Below, piece after piece: positions 1 through 7,379 of a stretch of DNA of 9,776 bases (position 1 is its first letter; each line of letters opens with the position of its first letter). The position numbers and the translations under genes are program-made. The DNA comes from an uncultured Paracoccaceae bacterium (GTDB lineage: Bacteria > Pseudomonadota > Alphaproteobacteria > Rhodobacterales > Rhodobacteraceae): contig CAJXHQ010000073.1 in the NCBI GenBank assembly GCA_913054485.1, positions 1 to 9,776 on the forward strand, given 5' to 3'. The notes below the pieces were generated by a model. That model was not told where the DNA came from. It did no database searches and saw only the letters and a program-made list of their open reading frames with translations.

Positions 1-1122
1 GAAATACAGCGGTTGCAGCAGCTTGTGCAGCACGAAAGAGGGCAGGCCTGCGCCGTAGATAGCCACGGCCAGCGCGATGGCTGCGGTGTCCTCGGGGCCG
101 GTGGCGCCGCGTTCGTAAAGCACGGTGACCAGCGCGGCGGGGATCACCATGAAGGCCACGGCAGACGGAATGGTCAGCAAAAGCGCAAATTCGCCCGCCC
201 GCGACAGGGCGGATTGCGCGCCCGTGTCGTCGCCCGCGCGCAGGCGGCGCGACAGATCCGGCAGCAGCACGATGCCAATGGCGATGCCGATCACGCCAAG
301 CGGCAGCTGGTAAAGCCGGTCGGCGACAAAAAGCCAGCTGACCGCGTTTTCAATGTCGGAGGCGACCAGCTGTCCGACCACCAGGTTGACCTGCGTGACC
401 CCCATGGCCAGGGCGGCGGGCGGGGCAACCGCGACCAGGCGGCGCATTTCCGGGCTGAGGCGCGGCAGGCCGGGGCGCAGGGAGATACCAGCGCGTTCAG
501 CCGCCACCCAGACCAGGGCGAGCTGGGCCACACCGGCCACCGGGATGGTCCAGATCAGCCAGTCGATGATATTTGCCCCGAAGGCGGCACCCGCGACCAT
601 GGCGGCACAGGTGAAAATGTTCAGCAGCACCGGGGCGGCGGCAGCAGCCGCAAAGCGCCCGGTGGCGTTCAGCACGCCGGAGAACAGCGCTGCCAGCGAC
701 ATGAAGAGGATATAGGGGAAGACGATGCGCCCGTAGCCCACGGTCAGGTCAAAGCGCGGATCGCCGGCAAAGCCCTTTGCAGTTGCCCAGACCAGCCCTG
801 GCATGAAGACCATGCCAAGCCCGGTGAGCAGCAGCACCGCTGCCAGGAGCAGGCTGAAGGCCGATTGGGCAAAGCCCTGCGCGTCCTCATCGCCTTCCAG
901 CTTCTTGGAGAACATCGGCACAAAGGCGGCGTTGAAGGCGCCTTCGGCAAAGAAACGGCGGAACATGTTGGGCAGGCGGAAGGCGGCCACAAAGGCGTCC
1001 ATCAAGGGGCCCGGGCCGATATAGGCGGTGATCAGGATCTCGCGCGCAAAGCCCAGCACCCGGCTGGCCAGCGTCCAGAAGCCGACGGTCATGAAGCCTG
1101 ACATCAGACGGACAGGTTTCAT
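1..1122 (-). CDS. murJ: Lipid II flippase MurJ (MviN family), 3' end beyond the window
   Basis: Integral inner-membrane protein of the MOP superfamily that flips the peptidoglycan precursor lipid II to the periplasmic side. The first 374 codons are visible, out of roughly 510 expected; the frame is still open at base 1. The start MKPVRLMSGF is followed by the MurJ N-terminal signature: S20-R21, R27, D42 in the MDAFVAAFRLPN stretch and RRFFAEGAFNAAFVP at 55-69. These match the cavity arginines known as essential in E. coli MurJ. The ADRLYQLPLGVIGIAIG stretch (R269) matches the conserved arginine of TM8. Several hydrophobic segments are evident, for example around 90-110 and 160-180. The ATG overlaps the glnD stop in ATGA (1119-1122), so translation is probably coupled to glnD. 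Identity is from the motifs; membrane topology was not computed. Confidence 0.95.
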   Translation of the reverse strand, partial: MKPVRLMSGFMTVGFWTLASRVLGFAREILITAYIGPGPLMDAFVAAFRLPNMFRRFFAEGAFNAAFVPMFSKKLEGDEDAQGFAQSAFSLLLAAVLLLTGLGMVFMPGLVWATAKGFAGDPRFDLTVGYGRIVFPYILFMSLAALFSGVLNATGRFAAAAAAPVLLNIFTCAAMVAGAAFGANIIDWLIWTIPVAGVAQLALVWVAAERAGISLRPGLPRLSPEMRRLVAVAPPAALAMGVTQVNLVVGQLVASDIENAVSWLFVADRLYQLPLGVIGIAIGIVLLPDLSRRLRAGDDTGAQSALSRAGEFALLLTIPSAVAFMVIPAALVTVLYERGATGPEDTAAIALAVAIYGAGLPSFVLHKLLQPLYF

Positions 1123-3848
1123 GAGGCGGCGCGCTCCGCACCTTTGGTAATAGCGGTGCGCAGCTTGGCCTCCAGCGCTCTCTGCTTGGCCTCGGAGTGG
1201 TATTTCAGCCCGAACATGTCCTTCACGTAGAATGTGTCGACCACCTGTTCGCCGTAGGTCGCGATGACGGCGGAGGCGATATAGACGTTGTTGTTGGCCA
1301 GCGACCGGGTGAGGTCATAGAGCAGGCCGGGCCGGTCGCGGGTATCGACCTCGATAATGGTGTAAAGCTCGGACCCGGTGTTGTCGAAGGCGATGGTGAT
1401 CGGCACTTTGAAGGCGCGCTCGCGCTTCTTGATCTTGTCCTTGTCGCGGATCGCCTGCGCCGGGATCACCTCACCCTTCAGGGTCTTGTGGATCATCTGA
1501 TCGAGCCGCTTGAGGCGGCTGGCCTCGTAGGGGTGGCCGTCAGCGTCCTGCACCCAGAAGGCGGCGGTGGCGTAGCCGTCCTTGGAGGTATAGGTGCGCG
1601 CGTCCACCACATTGGCGCCGACCAGCGCCAGCGCGCCGGCCAGGCGCGAGAAGATGCCGGGGTGATCAGCCAGCGCAAAGCAGATGCGGGTGGCGTCGCG
1701 GTCTTCATCCGGGTGCAGGTCGATGCGGATCTCGTCGTCGCCGATGCCCTGCAGCAGCCGGGCAAAGGCCACATGGGTGTCTTTCGGCAGGCCCTGCCAA
1801 TAGGGCGGGTAGTGGCGGCCGGCCTCGTGTTTCAGCGCCTTGGGCGTCCAGTCTGCCAGCGCGGCGCGCAGGGCTTTCTTGGCCTCGGCGCCGCGGTTGT
1901 CGGCGTTGAGCGCCTCCATCCCGTTCTCTAGCGCGGTGAGGGTCTGCGAGTGCAGCTCGCGCAGCAGGGTGGCCTTCCAGTTGTTCCAGACATCCGGGCC
2001 GACGCCGCGGATGTCGCAGACGGTCAGGACGGTCAGCAGGTTGAGCCGCTCGACCGTTTTCACTGCCTTGGCGAAATCACGCACCGTACGCGGGTCCGAC
2101 AGGTCGCGTTTCTGGGCCACGTCGGACATCAGCAGGTGATAGCGCACCAGCCATTCCACACGCGCGCATTCGGCTTTGTTCAGCCCGAGGCGCGGCGCCA
2201 CGGTCTTGGCAATCTGCGCGCCAAGGACCGAGTGGTCCATCGCGCGCCCCTTGCCGATGTCGTGCAGCAGCATGGCCACCATCAGCACCTTGCGGTTCAC
2301 CCCGGTCTTCAGGATATCGGACGACAGCGGCAGCTCTTCTTCCAGCTCCAGTTTTTCGATCCGGGTGAAGTTGGAGATCACCTGGATGGTGTGCTCGTCC
2401 ACCGTGTAGGAGTGGTACATGTTGAACTGCATCATCGCCACGATGGGCTCGAACTCGGGGACGAAGGCGGCCAGCACGCCCAGCTCGTTCATCCGCCGCA
2501 GGGCGCGTTCCGGGTTGCCGTGTTTCAGCAGCAGGTCGAGGAAAATGCGCCGCGCCTCGGGGCGGTTGCGCATTTCGTCGTCGATCAGGTCAAGGTTGGC
2601 CGTTACCAGCCGCATGGCGTCCGGGTGGATCAGCATGCCGGTGCGCAGGCCTTCTTCGAACAGGCGCAGGATGTTCAGCTTGTCGTCCAGAAAGGTCTCC
2701 GGGTCGGCCACGTCCAGGCGGTTGTGCACCACCTTGTAACCCGCTTTGGTGCGCGGGCGGCGGCGGAAGATGCGCTCCAGCAGCGGTGCGCCCTTCTGCT
2801 GGTCGGCTTCCAGTTTGGTCAGGAAGATCCGCGTCAGGTCGCCCACGGTGGTGGCGTGGCGGAAGTAGTCCTGCATGAACAGCTCGACACCGCGGCGGCC
2901 GGCCTTGTCCTGATACCCCATGCGCTCGGCCACTTCGACCTGCATGCCGAAGGTCAACTGTTCGGTGGCGCGGCGGGTGATCAGGTGCAGGTGCGAGCGG
3001 GTCGCCCAGAGAAAGCTTTCGGCGGCGCGGAAGGCGGCATATTCATCAGGGTGGAACAGGCCGAGGTCGACCAGCTCGCTCGCGTATTGCACGCTGTAGA
3101 TATATTTGGCGATCCAGTAGAGCGACTGCAGGTCGCGCAGCCCGCCCTTGCCCTCTTTGACGTTGGGTTCCACCACGTAGCGCTGGCCCTGCTTCAGGTG
3201 GCGGGCGTCGCGTTCGGCCAGCTTGGCCTCGACAAATTCGCGGCTGGTGCCTTTGAACAGCTCGTTGCGCAGCCTGTCGTCCAGCTCTTGCGCCAGCGGT
3301 TCGTGACCGGCCAGAAACCGGTGCTCCAGCATGGCGGTGCGGATGGTGTAGTCTTCCCCGCCCAGCCGCAGGCAGTCGCGGATGGTGCGGCTGGAGTGGC
3401 CCACTTTCAGGCGCAGGTCCCACAGCATGTAGAGCATCGATTCAATGACGCTCTCGGCCCAGGCGGTGATCTTGTAGGGGGTGAGAAACAGCAGATCCAC
3501 GTCCGAGGACGGAGCCATTTCGCCGCGCCCGTAGCCGCCGACGGCCATCACCGCAATGCGCTCACCCTCGGTCGGGGCGCCGGTTGGGTGCAGGTAATCG
3601 CAGGCCACATGCATCGCTGTGGTGACCATGCCGTCGGTCAGGAAAGTATAGGAACGGGTCATGCGGCGGGCCTCGAAGGGCTCAGCCGCGAAGGCGGCGG
3701 CGATGGCGTCGCGGCCCGCCTTCTGGGCCTCGCGCAGCAGTTTCACCGCCTCGTTTCGCAACGAGGCGGTGCCGTGTTCCTCTGCATGGTCCGCGATCTT
3801 GGCCCGGATGGTTTCGGCGTCGAAGATGTCACCGGGCGGGCAGATCAT
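1119..3848 (-). CDS. glnD: Bifunctional [protein-PII] uridylyltransferase/uridylyl-removing enzyme GlnD
   Basis: Cytoplasmic nitrogen sensor that uridylylates PII (GlnB/GlnK) when glutamine is low and removes UMP when glutamine is high. From the chosen start it has 909 residues, normal for the family. Domains in order: a nucleotidyltransferase domain with G104-G105-Y-G-R-G-E and D116-x-D118; a GlnD middle region containing EPNVKEGKGGLRDLQ (about 227-241); an HD domain with H486 and the H529-D530 pair in LLHDIGKG; and two C-terminal ACT domains (about 720-775 and 828-885, each with a D/R-x-P-G-hhh motif), which bind glutamine. The frame stays open upstream to 4118, but that extension runs back through lppC and has no GlnD character. 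ATG 3848 lies 46 bp after the lppC stop and has only a weak GGTGG ahead of it. The 3' end overlaps murJ by 4 bp, and co-transcription with lppC is likely. Confidence 0.96.
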   Translation of the reverse strand: MICPPGDIFDAETIRAKIADHAEEHGTASLRNEAVKLLREAQKAGRDAIAAAFAAEPFEARRMTRSYTFLTDGMVTTAMHVACDYLHPTGAPTEGERIAVMAVGGYGRGEMAPSSDVDLLFLTPYKITAWAESVIESMLYMLWDLRLKVGHSSRTIRDCLRLGGEDYTIRTAMLEHRFLAGHEPLAQELDDRLRNELFKGTSREFVEAKLAERDARHLKQGQRYVVEPNVKEGKGGLRDLQSLYWIAKYIYSVQYASELVDLGLFHPDEYAAFRAAESFLWATRSHLHLITRRATEQLTFGMQVEVAERMGYQDKAGRRGVELFMQDYFRHATTVGDLTRIFLTKLEADQQKGAPLLERIFRRRPRTKAGYKVVHNRLDVADPETFLDDKLNILRLFEEGLRTGMLIHPDAMRLVTANLDLIDDEMRNRPEARRIFLDLLLKHGNPERALRRMNELGVLAAFVPEFEPIVAMMQFNMYHSYTVDEHTIQVISNFTRIEKLELEEELPLSSDILKTGVNRKVLMVAMLLHDIGKGRAMDHSVLGAQIAKTVAPRLGLNKAECARVEWLVRYHLLMSDVAQKRDLSDPRTVRDFAKAVKTVERLNLLTVLTVCDIRGVGPDVWNNWKATLLRELHSQTLTALENGMEALNADNRGAEAKKALRAALADWTPKALKHEAGRHYPPYWQGLPKDTHVAFARLLQGIGDDEIRIDLHPDEDRDATRICFALADHPGIFSRLAGALALVGANVVDARTYTSKDGYATAAFWVQDADGHPYEASRLKRLDQMIHKTLKGEVIPAQAIRDKDKIKKRERAFKVPITIAFDNTGSELYTIIEVDTRDRPGLLYDLTRSLANNNVYIASAVIATYGEQVVDTFYVKDMFGLKYHSEAKQRALEAKLRTAITKGAERAAS

Positions 3849-3894
3849 TTCGCCACCGGGCTGCGGCAGGCGGGTGACGGGGCGGGCGTCCGGA

Positions 3895-5070
3895 TCAGAA
3901 ACCGGCGCCGGAGAAGCTTGTGGGGGCTGGGTCAATGACGACCACCTTCTGTTCTTGGATCGTGGCGACCGCGAGGCCGCGTTCATTGGTGCCGTCGGGG
4001 CGCAGGCGGAAGATGCCGTTGACGCCCTGGAAGCCGGCACCTTGGGTAAGGGCCGCACCGGTGAGCGCGTCGGATTTGCCCTGACCGACCAGCGCGCCGA
4101 TCGCGGCGATACCGTCATAGGCCAGACCGCCGATCGGGTGCGGCGAGCTGCCGTAAGCGGCGGCGTAGCGGTTCTTGAACCCCTGCGACTTCACCGGGTC
4201 GGGCAGGGTGAACCAGCCGCCCTGCACGCCGGGCAGCGCCAGGGTCTGGGCGGGGATGTCCCAGCGGGTAAGGCCGATGTACTGGATTTCCTGCGGCTTC
4301 ACGCCGGCTTCGGGCAGCAGCTGGGTCAAAAGCGGCAGCGCGCCTGCGGTGGTGGCGGTCATGAAGATCGAGCTGGCACCGGAGGCCGCGGCCTGCCCCT
4401 TGATATCGCTGATCGCACCGATCACGCCCTGCTGCGATTGCTCGTAAGACACCACGCCAGCGATATTGGCGCCGGTGCGCGAGGCCGCGGCAATGATGGC
4501 GGCCTGCCCGGCCTGCCCTGCGGGGTTGCCACCGGCTGCCACCAGCATGTTGCCCTTGCCCTGGCGGGCGGCATAGCTGGTCAGGCGCACGGCCTTGTTG
4601 TCAAACGTATTGCCGAGAATGAAGACATTGCCGCCAGCAATCGCGGGATTGTTGGAAAAGGCCAGCACGTTCACATTGCGCTTGGAGGCGGCAATGCCTG
4701 CGGCATTGGCTGCCTCGGCATAGACCGGGCCCAGCAGGATGCGCGCGCCATCGTTCACCGCCTGGGTGGCGGCGTTTGCGGCCACTTCGGCATTGCCTGC
4801 CGTGTCATAGACCCGCAGGTCGATCTGCACATTGGTGAGATCGCCCATGGCAAGGCGGGCGGCGTTCTCAAGGCTCTGCGCCAGCGCTTGGTCGCCGGAA
4901 GACTGCGAGCCGCGCGGCACCAGCAGCGCCACCGGCACCGGCTTCGATGTGTTGATCGAAGGCCCGCCGCCGCCGATCGAGACGGGATCACAGGCTGTCA
5001 GGGCAAGCGTTGCAACGGCGGTGACGGCGGCCAATGCCGCCTTGCGGGCGGGCTTGAAAACGGCGAACAT
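3895..5070 (-). CDS. Penicillin-binding protein activator, LppC/LpoA-like lipoprotein
   Basis: A 391-residue predicted outer-membrane or periplasmic lipoprotein. The N-terminus has a basic start (K6, R9, K10), a hydrophobic stretch and a lipobox L24-T-A-C27, so the mature protein should begin at an acylated Cys27. A Gly/Ser/Pro linker (28-45) leads into a type-1 periplasmic-binding-protein fold: VPVALLVPRG near 45-54, ILLGPVYAEAANA near 111-123, NVNVLAFSNNPAIAGG near 132-147 and the C-terminal lobe to 391. In E. coli LpoA such a domain stimulates PBP1A transpeptidase. The activator role here is inferred from the family and from synteny: divergent from rsmI and near yraN, as in E. coli. The protein is shorter than E. 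coli LpoA, lacking its N-terminal TPR-like half, as is usual in alphaproteobacteria. AGGGAG lies 6 nt before the ATG. A substrate-binding protein of a transporter is less likely because no permease genes are nearby. Confidence 0.88.
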   Translation of the reverse strand: MFAVFKPARKAALAAVTAVATLALTACDPVSIGGGGPSINTSKPVPVALLVPRGSQSSGDQALAQSLENAARLAMGDLTNVQIDLRVYDTAGNAEVAANAATQAVNDGARILLGPVYAEAANAAGIAASKRNVNVLAFSNNPAIAGGNVFILGNTFDNKAVRLTSYAARQGKGNMLVAAGGNPAGQAGQAAIIAAASRTGANIAGVVSYEQSQQGVIGAISDIKGQAAASGASSIFMTATTAGALPLLTQLLPEAGVKPQEIQYIGLTRWDIPAQTLALPGVQGGWFTLPDPVKSQGFKNRYAAAYGSSPHPIGGLAYDGIAAIGALVGQGKSDALTGAALTQGAGFQGVNGIFRLRPDGTNERGLAVATIQEQKVVVIDPAPTSFSGAGF

Positions 5071-5094
5071 AGCTAACTCCCTGATCCGGCGGTA

Positions 5095-5124
5095 TTGCGC
5101 CGTGTTGGCTTTGGGGCGGATAAT
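5095..5124 (+). promoter_or_regulatory. Candidate sigma-70 promoter for the rsmI-yraN-gshB cluster
   Basis: TTGCGC (5095-5100) and GATAAT (5119-5124) are spaced by 18 bp on the plus strand. A start site near 5131 would leave a leader of about 20 nt before the TTG start of rsmI at 5151. It occupies the same 80-bp gap as the candidate lppC promoter, so the two would compete for polymerase. Pattern match by eye. Confidence 0.4.
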
Positions 5125-5148
5125 AACCTTCGGCAGGGGCGGGTCCAG
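5120..5148 (-). promoter_or_regulatory. Candidate sigma-70 promoter for the lppC-glnD-murJ cluster
   Basis: On the minus strand CTGGAC (5148-5143) and TATTAT (5125-5120) are separated by 17 bp and resemble -35 and -10 boxes. They lie about 50 bp ahead of the lppC ATG at 5070. The -10 overlaps the candidate -10 of the opposing rsmI promoter. Found by eye only; alphaproteobacterial promoters often diverge from the E. coli consensus. Confidence 0.4.
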
Positions 5149-5150
5149 CG

Positions 5151-6008
5151 TTGAATCACCAGAAAGTCAGATTGGCCGCGGGGCTTTACTTCGTGGCCAC
5201 ACCGATCGGCACGGCGCGCGACATCACCCTGCGGGCGCTGGACGTGCTGGCCTCGGCCGAGGTGATCGCGGCGGAAGACACCCGCAGTTTGCGCCGCCTG
5301 ATGGAGATCCACGGCGTGCCCTTGGAAGGCCGCCGCATTTTTGCCTATCACGACCATTCCGGAGAAAACGCGCGCGCAAAGCTGCTTGAGGCTTTGGCGG
5401 AGGGCAAATCTGTTGCCTATGCCTCGGAAGCAGGGATGCCGCTGATTGCCGATCCGGGCTACGGGCTGTCCAAGGCCGCGGCCGAGGCGGGCCATACCGT
5501 CACCTGCGCGCCGGGGGCCACGGCGGGGATCACCGCGCTGACGCTGGCGGGCCTGCCGACGGACGCGTTTTTCTTTGGCGGCTTCCTGCCCAATGCCACG
5601 GCGGCGCGCAAGAAACGTCTGGAAGAGCTGAAGGAAATCCCCGGCACGCTGATTTTCTACGAATCCCCTAAGCGCATTGCCGCCTCGCTGGCCGATATGG
5701 CCGAGGTGCTGGGTCCGCGTTCCGCCGCCATGTGCCGCGAGCTGACCAAGAAATTCGAAGAAGTGCGCCGTGCTCCCTTGCCGGAGCTGGCCGCGCAGCT
5801 GGCCGAAGATGGCGTAAAGGGCGAGATTGTGGTGCTGATCGACCGCAACCGCGCCGAAGCCGCCAGCGCAGGCGACGTGGAAAGCGATCTGCGCGCAGCG
5901 CTGAAGGACAACCGGGTGAAGGATGCCGCCGACATTGTCGCCAAGCTGCACGATCTGCCGCGCCGCAAGGTCTATCAGATGGCGCTTGATCTGGCGAAAG
6001 AGGACTGA
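5151..6008 (+). CDS. rsmI: 16S rRNA (cytidine(1402)-2'-O)-methyltransferase RsmI
   Basis: SAM-dependent tetrapyrrole-methylase-fold enzyme that 2'-O-methylates C1402 in the ribosomal P site, where RsmH adds the base methyl. The 285 residues match the family length. Visible motifs: LYFVATPIGTARDIT (12-26), the family's GN(L/T)xDIT loop with T in place of N; AEDTR (41-45); S-E-A-G-M-P-L-I-A-D-P-G (92-103), corresponding to the usual SDAGTPLISDPG; a GGFLP loop (133-137) with basic residues after it; and FYESPKR (159-165). The start is TTG: an in-frame TAA at 5124-5126 bounds the frame, there is no ATG or GTG before the conserved core, and an AGGGG-rich stretch precedes it. TTG at 5172 is the only near alternative. 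yraN follows after 4 bp, so the two are surely co-transcribed. Confidence 0.95.
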   Translation: MNHQKVRLAAGLYFVATPIGTARDITLRALDVLASAEVIAAEDTRSLRRLMEIHGVPLEGRRIFAYHDHSGENARAKLLEALAEGKSVAYASEAGMPLIADPGYGLSKAAAEAGHTVTCAPGATAGITALTLAGLPTDAFFFGGFLPNATAARKKRLEELKEIPGTLIFYESPKRIAASLADMAEVLGPRSAAMCRELTKKFEEVRRAPLPELAAQLAEDGVKGEIVVLIDRNRAEAASAGDVESDLRAALKDNRVKDAADIVAKLHDLPRRKVYQMALDLAKED

Positions 6009-6012
6009 CGCG

Positions 6013-6384
6013 ATGGCGGGCCGGTCTGCCAAGGGCGCATCTGCCTATCACGCCGGGGCCGCCGCCGAAGACAGTGCCGCACGCGCCTATGCCGCCAAGG
6101 GCTACGCCGTCGCAGAACGCCGCTGGCGCGGGCAGGGCGGCGAGATTGACCTGATCCTGCGAGGGGAAGGCCTGGTGGTCTTTGCCGAGGTGAAACAGAG
6201 CGCCAGTTTTGAGGCTGCCGCGGCCTCCCTTGGGGCCGCCCAGATGGGCCGGATCATGACTGCCGCTGCCGAATTCCTGGACGGCGAACCCGCCGGCAGC
6301 CTGACCGAGTGCCGCTTTGATGCGGTGCTGGTGGACGGCACGGGAGCGGTGCAAATCCTTGAAAATGCCTTCGGTCACGGCTGA
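6013..6384 (+). CDS. YraN family (UPF0102) endonuclease-like protein
   Basis: A 123-residue protein of the UPF0102/YraN family, which has a restriction-endonuclease-like (PD-(D/E)XK) fold and no settled function. The nuclease motif is visible: G43-E44-I-D46-L-I, then V-F-A-E59-V-K61, giving E44, D46, E59 and K61 as the presumed metal-binding and catalytic set. The N-terminal part (AAAEDSAARAYAAKGYAVAERRWRGQGGE) matches the family's usual A-x-x-Y/L-x-x-x-G-Y pattern followed by a basic residue cluster. The ATG at 6013 sits 4 bp after the rsmI stop; a longer reading from 5923 overlaps rsmI and adds residues unlike the family. Genes of this family commonly sit beside rsmI and lpoA-type genes. 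Whether it cleaves DNA in the cell is unknown. Confidence 0.9.
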   Translation: MAGRSAKGASAYHAGAAAEDSAARAYAAKGYAVAERRWRGQGGEIDLILRGEGLVVFAEVKQSASFEAAAASLGAAQMGRIMTAAAEFLDGEPAGSLTECRFDAVLVDGTGAVQILENAFGHG

Positions 6385-6430
6385 GGCATTGAACCGGCGA
6401 CAGTGCTGCGCCATGTATGGCCGCAAAGAT

Positions 6431-6436
6431 GAAGGA
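6431..6436 (+). promoter_or_regulatory. Ribosome binding site deciding the gshB start
   Basis: GAAGGA ends 10 nt before the ATG at 6447. An in-frame ATG also exists at 6417, but it lies upstream of this site, and a MAAKMKEYRP extension is not part of the usual GshB N-terminus. This supports 6447. Confidence 0.55.
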
Positions 6437-6446
6437 ATACCGCCCC

Positions 6447-7379
6447 ATGAAAATCGCCTTCCAGATGGACCCGATCACATCGGTCGACATCAACGCTGAC
6501 AGCAGCTTCCGCATCGCCGAAGAGGCCCAGGCCCGCGGTCACGAGCTGTTCTTCTACACGCCCGATCACCTCGCGTTTGAGGAAGGCCGCATCACCGCAC
6601 GCGGCCATGCGATGACGGTCCGGCGCGAGCAGGGCAACCACGTGGATCTGGGCCCGCGCGAAAAGGTGGATCTGGCTGATTACGATGTGGTCTGGCTGCG
6701 ACAGGACCCGCCGTTTGACATGCATTACATCACCTCCACCCACTTGCTGGACAAATTGGCCGGGCAGACGCTGGTGGTGAATGATCCCTTCTGGGTGCGC
6801 AACTATCCCGAAAAGCTGCTGGTGCTGGACTTCCAGGACCTGACCCCGCCGACCACCGTGGCGCGCGACCTTGAGACCATCAAGGAGTTCAAGGAAAAGC
6901 ACGGTGACATCATCCTGAAGCCGCTTTACGGCAATGGCGGCGCGGGCGTGTTCCGGCTGGATGCCAATGACCGCAACCTCACCTCGCTGCACGAGCTGTT
7001 CACCGGCTTCAGCCGCGAGCCGCTGATCGTGCAGAAGTTCCTGCCGGATGTCAGCAATGGCGACAAGCGGGTGATCCTGGTCGACGGCGAACCTGTCGGC
7101 GCGATCAACCGGGTGCCTGCCGCGGGCGAGACCCGTTCGAACATGCATGTCGGCGGCCGGCCTGAGAAGATCGGCCTCACCGACCGCGACCTTGAGATCT
7201 GCGCCGCCATCGGCCCGCTGCTGAAAGAAAAAGGCCAGATTTTTGTCGGCATCGACGTGATCGGCGACTACCTGACCGAGATCAACGTGACCTCGCCCAC
7301 CGGCATTCAAGAGCTGGAGCGGTTCGTCGGCGTGAACATCGCCGAAAAGATCTGGGAAGCCATCGAAGCCAAGCTTTAA
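6447..7379 (+). CDS. gshB: Glutathione synthetase
   Basis: ATP-grasp ligase that joins gamma-glutamylcysteine and glycine to make glutathione, in the cytoplasm, with Mg and ATP. It has 310 residues (family about 310-320). It opens with the canonical MKIAFQMDPI. It then shows VWLRQDPPFDMHYI (82-95), the substrate-side signature; ILKPLYGNGGAGVFRL (156-171), with ATP-binding K158 and the glycine loop; KRVILVDGEPVGAINRVP (207-224); and the metal-binding end D270 ... E278-I-N280 followed by VTSPTGIQEL. These correspond to D273, E281 and N283 of E. coli GshB. It lies 62 bp after yraN, and that gap shows nothing beyond the RBS and a short GCCAT/ATGGC inverted repeat near 6410-6421. It is probably read from the rsmI transcript. 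The stop overlaps the comM stop on the other strand. Confidence 0.98.
   Translation: MKIAFQMDPITSVDINADSSFRIAEEAQARGHELFFYTPDHLAFEEGRITARGHAMTVRREQGNHVDLGPREKVDLADYDVVWLRQDPPFDMHYITSTHLLDKLAGQTLVVNDPFWVRNYPEKLLVLDFQDLTPPTTVARDLETIKEFKEKHGDIILKPLYGNGGAGVFRLDANDRNLTSLHELFTGFSREPLIVQKFLPDVSNGDKRVILVDGEPVGAINRVPAAGETRSNMHVGGRPEKIGLTDRDLEICAAIGPLLKEKGQIFVGIDVIGDYLTEINVTSPTGIQELERFVGVNIAEKIWEAIEAKL

Noticed and set aside
13..1101. 362-codon open frame on the plus strand
   Set aside because: It lies opposite murJ and its product is Gly/His/Gln/Arg-rich with no family character, as expected for the antisense of GC-rich coding DNA.
1950..3938. 662-codon open frame on the plus strand
   Set aside because: Antisense to glnD, whose domains are complete in the other direction; the His/Gln/Val-rich product is a codon-bias shadow.
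3849..4118. N-terminal extension of glnD by 90 codons
   Set aside because: It would overlap the 3' part of lppC, is Arg/Ser/Pro-rich and unlike GlnD; ATG 3848 gives the normal protein.
3661..5076. 471-codon open frame on the plus strand
   Set aside because: Antisense to lppC and the start of glnD; no recognisable motif.
5073..6032. 319-codon open frame on the minus strand
   Set aside because: Antisense to rsmI, which has all its family motifs; nothing recognisable in the product.
6375..7310. 311-codon open frame on the minus strand
   Set aside because: Antisense to gshB; the product is His/Val/Gln-rich without motifs.
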